Shown one piece after another: positions 51,202-60,266 of a DNA stretch of 64,000 nucleotides; position 1 is the stretch's first letter, and each line of letters opens with the position of its first letter. This DNA is from DASQPR01 sp963836785 (GTDB taxonomy: Bacteria; Actinomycetota; Actinomycetes; Mycobacteriales; Micromonosporaceae). Both the position numbers and the translations under genes were made by a program. Location of the stretch: assembly GCA_963836785.1 (NCBI GenBank), contig CAWIKW010000006.1, positions 124,001 through 188,000 of the forward strand, written 5' to 3'. The notes below the pieces were generated by a model. That model saw only the letters and a program-made list of their open reading frames with translations. It ran no database searches and was not told where the DNA came from.

Positions 51202-52188
51202 ATGACGACGGCGACAGACTTCACCGACCGGACCGACCGCTACCGGCGGGAGCTACTCGCGCACTGCTACCGGATGACCGCGTCGGTACACGACGCGGAG
51301 GATCTCGTCCAGGAGACGTATCTGCGGGCGTGGCGCTCGTTCGGCACGTTCGACGACCGGAAAGCCTCGATGCGTACGTGGCTCTATCGCATCGCGCACA
51401 ACGCGTGCCTCACCGCACTCGAACAACGGGGCCGCCGACCGCTTCCATCCGGACTCGGCGCACCGGAAACCGATCCGGCCGCTCCGCTCGACCGCCTTGC
51501 GGGCGTGGCGTGGGTGCAACCGATCCCGGAGGCGCTGCTCGGAGACGGCGCGGCCAGCGCGCAGCGGGGTGCCGTCGACCCGGCGTCCGTGGTCGTGTCC
51601 CGCGAGAGCGTTCGACTCGCGTTCGTCGCCGCACTCCAGCACCTTCCAGCGCGCCAGCGGGCCGTGCTGCTCCTCCGGGACGTGCTGGGTTGGCCCGCGG
51701 CGGAGGTCGCCGCGCTGCTTGGCACCACAACAGCGGCCGTGAACAGCGCCCTGCAGCGTGCCCGGTCGCAACTCGTGGTCGCCGCGCCGGTTGCGGACCA
51801 GGTGGTCGAGCCGACCGCGGCCGACGACCGGGAGCTCATCGACCGGTACGTCGCGGCGTTCGAGAACGCGGACGTGGCTGAGATCGAGCGCCTCCTGCGC
51901 GACGACGTCGAGCTGGAGATGCCGCCGGCAGCCACCTGGTTCCGCGGCCGCGACGCCGTCGGAACGTTCCTCCGATCGCGGGCGATCGCGCCGTACCGCT
52001 GGCGGATGCTGCGCACCCGGGCGAACGGCGGCGAGGCTGTCGCCGCGTACCTCGGCGACGCCGACGGCCGGTTCCACGCGCACTCGATCCAGGTCTGCTC
52101 GGTGGTCCATGGCCGCATCGCACACATCCACGTGTTCCAGGACGAGGCATTGTTCCCGACGTTCGGCCTGCCGATGACGCTGCGATGA
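51202..52188 (+). CDS. ECF sigma factor with SnoaL-like C-terminal domain (SigG-type)
   Basis: 328 residues from ATG 51202 (GAGAGGGG upstream). Region 2 reads RELLAHCYRMTASVHDAEDLVQETYLRAWRSFGTFDDRKASMRTWLYRIAHNACLTALEQ. A linker with WVQPIPEALLGD follows, then region 4 (ALQHLPARQRAVLLLRDVLGWPAAEVAALLGTTTAAVNSALQRAR). The C-terminus is a SnoaL/NTF2-like domain (DDRELIDRYVAAFENADVAEIERLLRDDVELEMPP). These fused domains replace anti-sigma factors in this group. No anti-sigma gene is present. Its neighbour and likely target is the divergent MFS exporter. Confidence 0.92.
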   Translation: MTTATDFTDRTDRYRRELLAHCYRMTASVHDAEDLVQETYLRAWRSFGTFDDRKASMRTWLYRIAHNACLTALEQRGRRPLPSGLGAPETDPAAPLDRLAGVAWVQPIPEALLGDGAASAQRGAVDPASVVVSRESVRLAFVAALQHLPARQRAVLLLRDVLGWPAAEVAALLGTTTAAVNSALQRARSQLVVAAPVADQVVEPTAADDRELIDRYVAAFENADVAEIERLLRDDVELEMPPAATWFRGRDAVGTFLRSRAIAPYRWRMLRTRANGGEAVAAYLGDADGRFHAHSIQVCSVVHGRIAHIHVFQDEALFPTFGLPMTLR

Positions 52189-52237
52189 GCCGCGGCCACG
52201 CGGTGAACGAAAGGCGACGCGAACCGGACGGGGCGAG

Positions 52238-52519
52238 CTAGCCGAAAAGGACGAACGCCACGATCGCGGCCACCATCACGACCAGCACGAGCGCGAGCGC
52301 CCAGGTCGGTAGCAGGTGTTCGCCGCGCCGGTTCCGCTCGATCTCGGCGACGATGTTGTCGCGTCGCCGATCCACCCGGCCCCGCACATCCTCCGGCCGC
52401 GCGAGCCAGCGCGAGGCGGGACGGCGGGTCTGCTCCCGCGCCGACGCATAACTGTCCAATGCCGCCCGTACGTCGTCGCCCGCGCCTGGTCTGGCCTCGT
52501 CGCCCGACGCCGGCATCAC
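52238..52519 (-). CDS. Small C-terminally anchored membrane protein, unknown function
   Basis: 93 residues from GTG 52519, overlapping the pafA TGA (GTGA); ATG 52516 is the alternative. A charged cytoplasmic part (DVRGRVDRRRDNIVAEIERNRRGEHLL) is followed by one helix (WALALVLVVMVAAIVAFVLFG), giving a tail-anchor topology. Coupled translation with pafA suggests a link to the pupylation machinery, but no function is known. Confidence 0.75.
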   Translation of the reverse strand: MMPASGDEARPGAGDDVRAALDSYASAREQTRRPASRWLARPEDVRGRVDRRRDNIVAEIERNRRGEHLLPTWALALVLVVMVAAIVAFVLFG

Positions 52520-53874
52520 ATGCTCGCGATGAGCCGCTCGACGCGGTCGTCGTACGCCCGGAACGGGTCCTTGCAGAGCACGGTGCGCTGGGCCTGGTCG
52601 TTGAGCTTCAGGTGGACCCAGTCGACGGTGAAGTCGCGGCGGCGCTCCTGGGCGTGGCGGATAAACTCGCCGCGCAGCCGGGCACGCGTCGTCTGCGGCG
52701 GTGTTTCCTTGGCTTCGAAGATTTCGAGGTCGCCGGTGACGCGGTCGACCTGGCCGCGCTTCTCCATCACCTGGTACAGCCCGCGGCCGCGTCGCAGGTC
52801 GTGGTAGGCGAGATCCATCTGTGCCACCCGTGGGTGCGCCATCGTGAGGTCGTGCCGCTTCGCGTACCGCTCGATCAGCTTGAGCTTGGTGACCCAGTCG
52901 ATCTCGCGCGCCACCGGTTCGAGGTCACCGGTCTCGACCGCCCCGAGCACCCGGCCCCACAGTTCGACGACGCGCTTGGCGGTCTGGTCGCCGCCACGGC
53001 GCTCGACGAACTCGCTCGCCTTCGCGAAATACTCCTGCTGGATCTCGAGTGCGCTGGCTTCCTTGCCATTGGCCAGACGAACCTTGCGCCGGCCGGTGAC
53101 GTCGTGCGACACCTCGCGGATCGCCCGGATCGGATTCTCCAGCGACAGGTCCCGCATCATCACACCGGCTTCGATCATCCGCAGCACGAGATCGGCACTG
53201 CCGACCTTGAGCAGCGTGGTGACCTCGTTCATGTTCGAGTCGCCGACGATGACGTGCAGCCGGCGGTAGCGCTCGGCGTCGGCGTGCGGCTCGTCACGGG
53301 TGTTGATGATGGGCCGTGATCGGGTCGTTGCGCTCGACACGCCCTCCCAGATGTGCTCCGCGCGCTGTGACAGGCAGAACACGGCGCCGCGCGGCGTCTG
53401 CAGCACCTTGCCGGCACCGCAGATCAACTGGCGGGTGACCAGGAACGGGATGAGGATATCGGCGAGCCGGCCGAACTCGCCGTGGCGCGAGACGAGGAAG
53501 TTCTCGTGGCAGCCGTACGAGTTGCCGGCCGAGTCGGTGTTGTTCTTGAACAGATAGATCTCGCCCGCGATTCCCTCGTCGTGCAGGCGCTTCTCCGCAT
53601 CAACCAGCAGGCCCTCGAGAATCCGCTCGCCCGCGCGGTCGTGGGCCACGAGGTCGTCGAGCGAGTCACACTCGGGTGTCGCGTATTCCGGGTGCGAGCC
53701 GACGTCGAGATAGAGGCGTGCGCCGTTGCGCAGGAAGACGTTACTGGACCGCCCCCACGACACGACGCGCCGGAACAGGTAACGCGCGACCTCGTCCGGC
53801 GACAGTCGCCGCTGGCCTCGGTACGTGCACGTTACGCCGTACTCCGTTTCGAGTCCGAAGATGCGCCGGTCCAT
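52516..53874 (-). CDS. pafA: Pup-protein ligase PafA
   Basis: 452 residues. The glutamine-synthetase-like fold shows RRIFGLETEYGVTCTYRG with E9, and RLYLDVGSHPEYATPECD with the catalytic D57, both at the positions known from M. tuberculosis PafA. The long conserved stretches GEIYLFKNNTDSAGNSYGCHENFLVSRH and RPIINTRDEPHADAERYRRLHVIVGDSNMNEV are typical. It uses ATP to attach the C-terminal Glu of Pup to lysines of target proteins. A TACTGT element 6 nt upstream marks a leaderless start. A short palindrome TGACGTGCGTCA (53951-53962) lies 77 nt upstream. Confidence 0.97.
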   Translation of the reverse strand: MDRRIFGLETEYGVTCTYRGQRRLSPDEVARYLFRRVVSWGRSSNVFLRNGARLYLDVGSHPEYATPECDSLDDLVAHDRAGERILEGLLVDAEKRLHDEGIAGEIYLFKNNTDSAGNSYGCHENFLVSRHGEFGRLADILIPFLVTRQLICGAGKVLQTPRGAVFCLSQRAEHIWEGVSSATTRSRPIINTRDEPHADAERYRRLHVIVGDSNMNEVTTLLKVGSADLVLRMIEAGVMMRDLSLENPIRAIREVSHDVTGRRKVRLANGKEASALEIQQEYFAKASEFVERRGGDQTAKRVVELWGRVLGAVETGDLEPVAREIDWVTKLKLIERYAKRHDLTMAHPRVAQMDLAYHDLRRGRGLYQVMEKRGQVDRVTGDLEIFEAKETPPQTTRARLRGEFIRHAQERRRDFTVDWVHLKLNDQAQRTVLCKDPFRAYDDRVERLIASM

Positions 53875-53880
53875 GACACG

Positions 53881-53886
53881 ACAGTA
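53881..53886 (-). promoter_or_regulatory. -10 element TACTGT of leaderless pafA transcript
   Basis: Followed on the minus strand by 6 nt and ATG 53874. Confidence 0.5.
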
Positions 53887-54021
53887 GCCGCAGAAACAGC
53901 CAACTGGAAGATCATCCGAGATTACCGGTCGCCCGTGTCGGATAGGGGCGTGACGTGCGTCATCCCTTACGCCGCCGGGCTTGCACCCCGACGGTCCGCC
54001 GGCGGATCAGGACTTGCCGGA

Positions 54022-55032
54022 TCAGGACCCCGCGTCGCCGTCGGCCGCCGTATCATCGACCGGAGTCTCCGCCGCCGTATCGTCCTCCGTTTCCTCGGTC
54101 GAGGGTTCGCCGGCGACGTCGGGTTGCGCGGCACGGGTCTCGCCCGCGGCCGCCTCGCGTGTGGAAGCCTCGTCGGCGGTCTTCTGCGCAGCCGCCGTCG
54201 CCTCGCCATTTGTGGCCAACCCGGTGGCCGACTTCGTGTCCGTGCTCGCGGTGTCTGTCGGTTCGGTCGCCGGCGGCTCACCCGCAGGCGGAGCCGTGGC
54301 CGTTCCCACGGCGGGCGTCTCGGTCGCCTTGCTCGCCGATTCCAGCAGCGGCGTCAGCGCGGCCCCGGTGATGCGGCGGAACTTGCGACCGGGCCGCACG
54401 CGGTCGAGGACCGCGACCTCGAGCTGGTTCGGATCGATCGTGCGCGGCTTACCGCCCTCGCCGCCGACCGACGCGACCGCTTCCACCGCGAGTTGTACGG
54501 CGTCGGTCAGCGACATGTCCGCGGTGTGCTTCTCGCGGAGCAGCTTCGACAAAACGTCGGTCTGGCCGCCCATAGCGAGGAAGCCCTGCTCCTCCTGGGC
54601 CTGCCCGTCGTAGGTGATCCGGTAGAGCTCATCGGTGGCCGGCGCGGCGGTGACCTCGGCGATGCAGATCTCGACCTCGTACGGCTTCGTCTCGACGGTG
54701 AAGATCGAGCCGAGCGTCTGGGCGAACGCGGTCGCGATGGCTCGGCCGGTCACATCGCGCCGGTCGTAGGAGTAACCCCGCAGATCGGCCATCCGGACAC
54801 CGGCGGCGCGGAGATTCTCGAACTCGTTATAGCGGCCGACCGCGGCGAACCCGATCCGGTCGTAGATTTCGCTGACCTTGTGCAGCGCCTTGGACGGGTT
54901 CTCCGTCACGAACAGCACGCCGCCCGAGTAGCTCATCACCACGACGTTGCGTCCGCGCGCGATCATCTTGCGCGCGAACTCCGAGCGGTCCCGCATGATC
55001 TGCTCGGGTGAGGCGTAGAACTGCATGGCCAC
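54022..55032 (-). CDS. prcA: 20S proteasome alpha subunit
   Basis: 336 residues from GTG 55032 (GAGGAG about 10 nt upstream; ATG 55026 is also possible). The alpha core matches PrcA: YASPEQIMRDRSEFARKMIARGRNVVVMSYSGGVLFVTENPSKALHKVSEIYDRIGFAAVGRYNEFENLRAAGV, RGYSYDRRDVTGRAIATAFAQTLGSIFTVETKPYEVEI. The core ends near residue 240 (GAALTPLLES). About 90 further residues are Ala/Thr/Glu/Asp-rich and look disordered; the mycobacterial subunit is only about 248 long. Alpha rings gate the chamber and receive the ARC tail. It lies 102 nt after prcB. Confidence 0.96.
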   Translation of the reverse strand: MAMQFYASPEQIMRDRSEFARKMIARGRNVVVMSYSGGVLFVTENPSKALHKVSEIYDRIGFAAVGRYNEFENLRAAGVRMADLRGYSYDRRDVTGRAIATAFAQTLGSIFTVETKPYEVEICIAEVTAAPATDELYRITYDGQAQEEQGFLAMGGQTDVLSKLLREKHTADMSLTDAVQLAVEAVASVGGEGGKPRTIDPNQLEVAVLDRVRPGRKFRRITGAALTPLLESASKATETPAVGTATAPPAGEPPATEPTDTASTDTKSATGLATNGEATAAAQKTADEASTREAAAGETRAAQPDVAGEPSTEETEDDTAAETPVDDTAADGDAGS

Positions 55033-55134
55033 GGTGTGCGGTCTCCTCGCTCGGTCGGTTATCGGTGCGTGCGTCGGCGTCGCCGCCGGGGTGTCCTTGA
55101 GCGGTGTCGCCGTGGTGAGACGGCGGCGAAGCGG

Positions 55135-56004
55135 TTACGGAGTCGGGTCGGCGGCTCGCGCGCCGATAATCGCCTCCGCCAGCGCGCCGGTCTCCCCGTC
55201 GGAGAGCCGGTGCGTGCCTTGTGCGGTGGCGGTCATCACCACGGGGAAGATCTTGCGGATCAGGTCCGGTCCGCCCGTGGCGGTGTCGTCGTCAGCGGCG
55301 TCATAGAGCGCTTCGATCGCAAGTCGGGCCGCCTCTTCGGTCGTCACGCCCGACCGGTACGTCTTCTTGAGCGCCGACTTGGCGAACAGCGATCCCGAGC
55401 CGATTGCGTCGTACCCGGTCTCCTCGTAAACCCCGCCGGCCACATCGAAGCTGAAGATCCGGCCGACCCGGCTCGGGTCGGTCGCGTCCAGGTCGAAGCC
55501 GGCGAACAGCGGGATGACCGCGAGGCCCTGCATCGCCGCGCCGAGGTTGTTGCGCACCATCGTCGCGAGACGGTTCGCCTTACCGTCGAGGGACAGCACG
55601 GTGCCCTCGATCTTCTCGTAGTGCTCGAGCTCGACCTGGAACAGCCGGATCAGCTCGATGCCGACACCGGCGGTGCCCGCGATGCCAATGCATGAATACG
55701 CATCGGCCGAGTGCACCTTCTCGATGTCCCGACTGGCTATCAGGTTGCCCATCGTCGCCCGACGGTCGCCCGCCATCACGATCCCGTCGACGCAGCCGAT
55801 CGCGATGATCGTCGTGGCGTGGGGCGGCGAGTCCGGGACGCTGCCGACAACGCCACCCGGCGGCAGCGGACGGCTGCCCGGGAGCATGTGCGGCGCGGAG
55901 CGGCTGAGGAACTCCGTGAAAGACGACTCACCCGCGACGCGGTACGACGCGGGCAAGTAGCCGGGGAGCAGGTCGGCCGGGTTTCGGTCGGCTGGCAACG
56001 TCAC
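55135..56004 (-). CDS. prcB: 20S proteasome beta subunit
   Basis: 289 residues from GTG 56004, overlapping the pup TGA by 4 nt. A 63-residue propeptide precedes the catalytic Thr (T64 in PPHATTIIAIGCVDGIVMAGDRRATMGNLI), which becomes the N-terminus after autoprocessing. IASRDIEKVHSADAYSCIGIAGTAG and YDAIGSGSLFAKSALKKTY are standard beta-subunit segments; the Lys and Asp of the active site (D81 in AGDRR, K97 in IEKVHS) are kept. Four stacked rings with PrcA form the core particle. Confidence 0.97.
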   Translation of the reverse strand: MTLPADRNPADLLPGYLPASYRVAGESSFTEFLSRSAPHMLPGSRPLPPGGVVGSVPDSPPHATTIIAIGCVDGIVMAGDRRATMGNLIASRDIEKVHSADAYSCIGIAGTAGVGIELIRLFQVELEHYEKIEGTVLSLDGKANRLATMVRNNLGAAMQGLAVIPLFAGFDLDATDPSRVGRIFSFDVAGGVYEETGYDAIGSGSLFAKSALKKTYRSGVTTEEAARLAIEALYDAADDDTATGGPDLIRKIFPVVMTATAQGTHRLSDGETGALAEAIIGARAADPTP

Positions 56005-56219
56005 TGACCACCCTTCTGCACATACCCGCGCACGAACTCCTCGGCGTTCTCTTCGAGCACCGAATCGATCTCGTCCAGCAGGTCGTCGACGTCTTCGGTG
56101 AGCTTTTCCTGCCGCTCGGCGACCTCGGGGTCGACCGCGGGCGCCGCCGCGTCGTCAACCTCGTCGTCGCGGCGAGACCGGCCGGACTGCGACTGGCCGC
56201 CAGTGTCGCGAGTAGCCAT
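56001..56219 (-). CDS. pup: Prokaryotic ubiquitin-like protein Pup
   Basis: 72 residues ending GYVQKGGQ. The central coiled region (EVAERQEKLTEDVDDLLDEIDSVLEENAEEFVRGY) binds the ARC ATPase. The C-terminal Gln must be deamidated to Glu by Dop before PafA can use it. AAGGAGG lies 5 nt upstream of the ATG. The stop overlaps prcB, and dop is 64 nt upstream on the same strand. Confidence 0.97.
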   Translation of the reverse strand: MATRDTGGQSQSGRSRRDDEVDDAAAPAVDPEVAERQEKLTEDVDDLLDEIDSVLEENAEEFVRGYVQKGGQ

Positions 56220-56283
56220 GGTGCCTCCTTACGAGATGGTGCTTAGGTCAAAACCTACATCGTCACGGGCGATGTTGAGCCCA

Positions 56284-57792
56284 TCACGTAGTGGTGATCG
56301 CTTCCAGCAGATCCTTGGCGCTCGGGCAGCGGTCGAAGAGCGGACCGACGTGCGCCTTCGTGCCGCGCTCGGGCTCCATCATCGGCACCCGGACGAGCGA
56401 GTCCCGCCCGACGTCGAAGATCACCGAATCCCAGCTGGCGGCCACCACCTCGGAGCCGTACTGGGCCAGGCAGCGGCCCCGGAAATAGGCGCGGGTGTCC
56501 TCCGGCGGCTCGGCCATGGCGCGGCGCACCTGCTCCGGCTCGAACAGCGTCTGCATCGAGCCCCGACTGACCAGTCGGTGGTAAAGACCCTTCTCCGGAC
56601 GTACGTCGGCATACTGCAGGTCGACGAGCGCCAGTTTCGGGGAGGCCCAGCCGAGCTCCTCACGCTCCCGGTAGCCCTCCAACAGTCGGAGCTTGGCCAC
56701 CCAGTCGAGCTGGTCGGCACAGTCCATCGGATCGCGGCCGAGCTGGTCAAGGACCGCCTCCCAGCGTTGCATCACCTCATCGGTCGCCTCGTCGGTGCCG
56801 TGCGACTCCACAAACGACGATGCCCGCTCGAAGAACGCCCACTGGAGGTCCAGCGCGGTCAGGCGGCGGCCGTCGCGCAGGCGTACGAGGTGGGACAGGC
56901 TCGGATCGTGGCTCACGTTCTTGAGCTCGGTGACCGGATCCGCGATCGACAGATCGCCGGAGCATTCCTTCGCCTCGATCATCGCAAGGATGAGTGAGGT
57001 CGTGCCGACCTTCAGCAGCGTGGAAACCTCGGACAGGTTGGCGTCGCCGATGATGACGTGCAGCCGGCGATACTTGTCCGCGTCGGCGTGCGGCTCGTCT
57101 CGCGTGTTGATGATCGGCCGCTTCAACGTCGTCTCGAGACCGACCTCGACCTCGAAGAAGTCGGCGCGCTGCGAAATCTGGAAGCCGGCGGTCGCGCCGT
57201 CCTGGCCGATGCCGACGCGGCCGGCGCCACACACGATCTGCCGGGTCACGAAGAACGGCGTCAGATAGGCCACGATGTCGGCGAACGGCGTCTGCCGCGA
57301 CATCAGATAGTTCTCGTGGGCGCCGTAGGACGCGCCCTTGTTGTCGGTGTTGTTCTTGTAAAGGTTGATGACACCGGTGCCGGGCACCGTCGCCGCCCGG
57401 CGCGCCGCCTCGGCCATGACGCGTTCGCCGGCCTTGTCCCACAGCACGATGTCGCGGGGGTTCGTGCACTCCGGCGTGGAGAACTCCGGGTGCGCGTGGT
57501 CGACGTACAGCCGGGCACCGTTGGTCAGGATCACATTGGCCAGACCGATGTCCTCGTCGGCGAGCGCCTCCGCCGGGTCGTAGAGCGCGCCGGAGTAGCT
57601 GAAGCCGCGGGCATCGCGCAGCGGCGACTCTTCCTCGTAGTCCCATCGGGCACGACCACCACGGGCGAGCTCCGGCCGGGCCGCGTACGCGTTGACGATC
57701 TGCGACGAGGTCACCATCGGGTTGGCCGCGGGCTGGCCGGGCACGGAGATGCCGTATTCGATCTCGGTGCCCATAATCCGCCGTACGCTCAC
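56284..57792 (-). CDS. dop: Pup deamidase/depupylase Dop
   Basis: 502 residues from GTG 57792 (AAAGGATGG upstream; ATG 57774 is an alternative). It is homologous to PafA: RRIMGTEIEYGISVPG, ARLYVDHAHPEFSTPECTNPRDIVLWDKAGER with the catalytic Asp, NLYKNNTDNKGASYGAHENYLMSRQTPFADI and RPIINTRDEPHADADKYRRLHVIIGDANLSEVSTLLKVG. The extra N-terminal loop (GGRARWDYEEESPLRDARGFSYSGAL) that separates Dop from PafA is present. It deamidates Pup and removes Pup from substrates. Confidence 0.97.
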   Translation of the reverse strand: MSVRRIMGTEIEYGISVPGQPAANPMVTSSQIVNAYAARPELARGGRARWDYEEESPLRDARGFSYSGALYDPAEALADEDIGLANVILTNGARLYVDHAHPEFSTPECTNPRDIVLWDKAGERVMAEAARRAATVPGTGVINLYKNNTDNKGASYGAHENYLMSRQTPFADIVAYLTPFFVTRQIVCGAGRVGIGQDGATAGFQISQRADFFEVEVGLETTLKRPIINTRDEPHADADKYRRLHVIIGDANLSEVSTLLKVGTTSLILAMIEAKECSGDLSIADPVTELKNVSHDPSLSHLVRLRDGRRLTALDLQWAFFERASSFVESHGTDEATDEVMQRWEAVLDQLGRDPMDCADQLDWVAKLRLLEGYREREELGWASPKLALVDLQYADVRPEKGLYHRLVSRGSMQTLFEPEQVRRAMAEPPEDTRAYFRGRCLAQYGSEVVAASWDSVIFDVGRDSLVRVPMMEPERGTKAHVGPLFDRCPSAKDLLEAITTT

Positions 57793-57954
57793 CGGTACAC
57801 CATCCTTTGGCGGCCGCTACGCCGTCTCGTGCGAGCCACTCGACCCGTCGAGCCTAGAGTGCCACGCCGACACCCGTCCGCCGGAACCAGCCACGCATGG
57901 ATCCACATTTCCCGCCCCCCTCGGGCGCCGCGCACGACTCGCCACGGAAAAGCG

Positions 57955-57987
57955 CGACGGGCGCTGCCACGGCGGCAGCGCCCGTCG
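57955..57987 (-). terminator. Terminator hairpin of arc
   Basis: A perfect 14-bp stem with a 5-nt loop. On the minus strand it is followed by CGCTTTTCC. It lies 16 nt past the arc stop and would separate arc from dop. Confidence 0.85.
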
Positions 57988-58003
57988 AAACCAGCAACAC
58001 CGG

Positions 58004-59770
58004 TTACAGATACTGACCGGTGTTGTTGACCGTATCGATCGACCGTCCGGCCTCGGCGCCCTTGCCACCGGAGATGAGCGTACGGATGTAGACGATCCGC
58101 TCGCCCTTCTTGCCGGAGATGCGAGCCCAGTCGTCCGGGTTCGTCGTATTCGGCAGATCCTCATTCTCGCGGAATTCGTCGACGCACGCGTCGAGCAGAT
58201 GCTGCAGTCGCATGCCCTTGCGTCCGGACGACAGGAACTCCTTGATCGCCATCTTCTTGCCACGATCCACGATGTTCTGGATCATCGCACCGGAGTTGAA
58301 GTCCTTGAAGTACAGGACTTCCTTGTCACCGTTGGCGTAGGTCACCTCGAGGAAGCGGTTCTCGTCCGTCTCCGAGTACATCCGCAGAACCGTGGCCTGG
58401 ATCATGGCCGCGACGCAGGAATCCGCGTCTCCGCCGTGCTCGGCCAGGTCATCCGGGTGCAGCGGGAGACCGGACAGGATGTACTTCGAGAAGATGTCCT
58501 TGGCCGCCTCGGCGTCCGGGCGCTCAATCTTGATCTTGACGTCCAGTCGACCAGGACGCAGGATCGCCGGATCGATCATGTCCTCGCGGTTGGACGCGCC
58601 AATCACGATGACATTTTCCAGGCCCTCCACGCCGTCGATCTCCGAGAGCAGCTGCGGCACGATCGTGTTCTCCACGTCCGATGAGACCCCGGAGCCGCGG
58701 GTGCGGAACACCGAGTCCATCTCGTCGAAGAAAACGATCACCGGCGTGCCTTCACTGGCCTTTTCGCGGGCCCGCTGGAAGATCAGCCGGATGTGTCGCT
58801 CGGTCTCGCCGACGTACTTGTTGAGCAGTTCCGGGCCCTTGATGTTGAGGAAGTAGCTGGTGTGCTTCTCCTGGCCACGGCGCTCGGCGATCTTCTTGGC
58901 CAGCGAGTTCGCCACCGCCTTGGCGATGAGCGTCTTGCCACAGCCGGGCGGACCGTAGAGCAGGATGCCCTTCGGTGGCCGCAGTTGGTGCTCGCGGAAC
59001 AGCTCCGCGTGCAGGAACGGCAGCTCCACAGCGTCGCGGATCTGCTCGATCTGGCGGTCGAGGCCACCGATGTCGATGTAGTCGACGTCCGGCACCTCCT
59101 CCAGCACCAGTTCCTCGACTTCGCTCTTCGGGATCCGTTCGTAGGCGTACCCCGACCGGGGCTCGATCATGAGCGAGTCGCCGGCGCGCAGCGGTGAGTC
59201 GATCAGCGTCTCGGCGAGGAACACGATGCGCTCCTCATCGGCGTGGGAGATCACCAGTGCGCGATCGCCGCCGTCGAGGACCTCTTTGTAGGTGACAACC
59301 TCGCCGACCCGTTCGAATCCGAACGCGTCGACGATATTGAGCGCGTCGTTGAGCAGGACTTCCTGCCCACGGCGCAGCTCGTCGATCTCGATCGAGGGTG
59401 AAACGGCAACGCGCAACTTGCGGCCACCGGTGAAGATATCGACCGTTCCGTCGTCATGACGCGACAGGAACACGCCGTAACCGCTCGGCGGCTGGGCGAG
59501 CCGGTCGATCTCTTCCTTGAGCGTCACGATCTGGCCCCGCGCTTCCTTGAGCGTGGCCACCAGGCGATCGTTGTTCTCGGTCAGCCGAGCGAGCTGCGCC
59601 TGCGTTGCCGCAAGTCGCTCTTCGAGCTGACGCACATGTCGAGGGCTTTCGGTCAACTTGCGCCGGACTAGGGCGAGTTCCTCCTGAAGGAACGCGACCT
59701 GGGTGGAGAGATCATGCGATTCCTTCTCCCACCGTGCGGCGCGCGTCTCCGCGTCGTCGCTGCGTGCCAC
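58004..59770 (-). CDS. arc: Proteasome-associated AAA ATPase ARC/Mpa
   Basis: 588 residues from GTG 59770 with GGGAGG about 6 nt upstream; an upstream frame to 59968 is not needed. Layout: an N-terminal coiled coil that binds Pup (HDLSTQVAFLQEELALVRRKLTESPRHVRQLEERL), double OB domain (YGVFLSRHDDGTVDIFTGGRKLRVAVSPSI...), AAA module with Walker A YGPPGCGKT, Walker B VIVFFDEMDSVF, and the Arg-finger region LRPGRLDVKI. The C-terminus is GQYL, which docks into the alpha ring. It unfolds pupylated proteins and feeds them to PrcAB. Confidence 0.97.
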   Translation of the reverse strand: MARSDDAETRAARWEKESHDLSTQVAFLQEELALVRRKLTESPRHVRQLEERLAATQAQLARLTENNDRLVATLKEARGQIVTLKEEIDRLAQPPSGYGVFLSRHDDGTVDIFTGGRKLRVAVSPSIEIDELRRGQEVLLNDALNIVDAFGFERVGEVVTYKEVLDGGDRALVISHADEERIVFLAETLIDSPLRAGDSLMIEPRSGYAYERIPKSEVEELVLEEVPDVDYIDIGGLDRQIEQIRDAVELPFLHAELFREHQLRPPKGILLYGPPGCGKTLIAKAVANSLAKKIAERRGQEKHTSYFLNIKGPELLNKYVGETERHIRLIFQRAREKASEGTPVIVFFDEMDSVFRTRGSGVSSDVENTIVPQLLSEIDGVEGLENVIVIGASNREDMIDPAILRPGRLDVKIKIERPDAEAAKDIFSKYILSGLPLHPDDLAEHGGDADSCVAAMIQATVLRMYSETDENRFLEVTYANGDKEVLYFKDFNSGAMIQNIVDRGKKMAIKEFLSSGRKGMRLQHLLDACVDEFRENEDLPNTTNPDDWARISGKKGERIVYIRTLISGGKGAEAGRSIDTVNNTGQYL

Positions 59771-60266
59771 GTCCCACCTCCCCGGGGGCAAAGGTCTTGC
59801 CTCCACACTAACCGCTGGGAGCCCCTGCTGGCTCCTCCCGACACTGCCGTAGCCGGCTGTTTGCAAAATCACTCGCTGACCTTGACAGCGCGGCAATCCT
59901 TGCACGGCTGGAGAATGCCGCTCGGACAACCGTGGCGCGAGGACCGCGGCGGCGGCCCGGGACACCATCTCGAGCGACGTTATCCGGTGTCAGCAAGGGT
60001 GTCGGGCGATTCGCCTGTTGTATGCCCGAGACACTTTGTATATGCCTGACACACCGGCTCGGTCCGATACTTCGAAGGCATCGGGTGCCATCCTCGGCCA
60101 CGATAGCGTCGGGTACCGTCAGGAATTCGGGACAACGGTGTTCCCGGATGGTGGTCAACCCACGGATTTCGGGCGAGTTCGGCCGGCTGCGGCGGGCTTG
60201 CGGGCAGAGCCCGGGGTACGGATGCGGACAGGTGCCCGGACGGAGAAGGCGGGAGATGGCGACGCG
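59771..60266. other. 496-nt divergent regulatory region between arc and ferredoxin
   Basis: No gene is evident. Features seen are TTGACA at 59883, and two related 17-nt units, TTGTATGCCCGAGACAC (60018) and TTGTATATGCCTGACAC (60036), 18 bp apart. CCGGTGTCAG upstream is partly inverted to CTGACACACCGG downstream. These may be regulator sites. Confidence 0.45.

Noticed and set aside
59281..59340. TTCGAATCC, reminiscent of a tRNA T-loop
   Set aside because: It is inside the arc coding sequence and has no cloverleaf partner.
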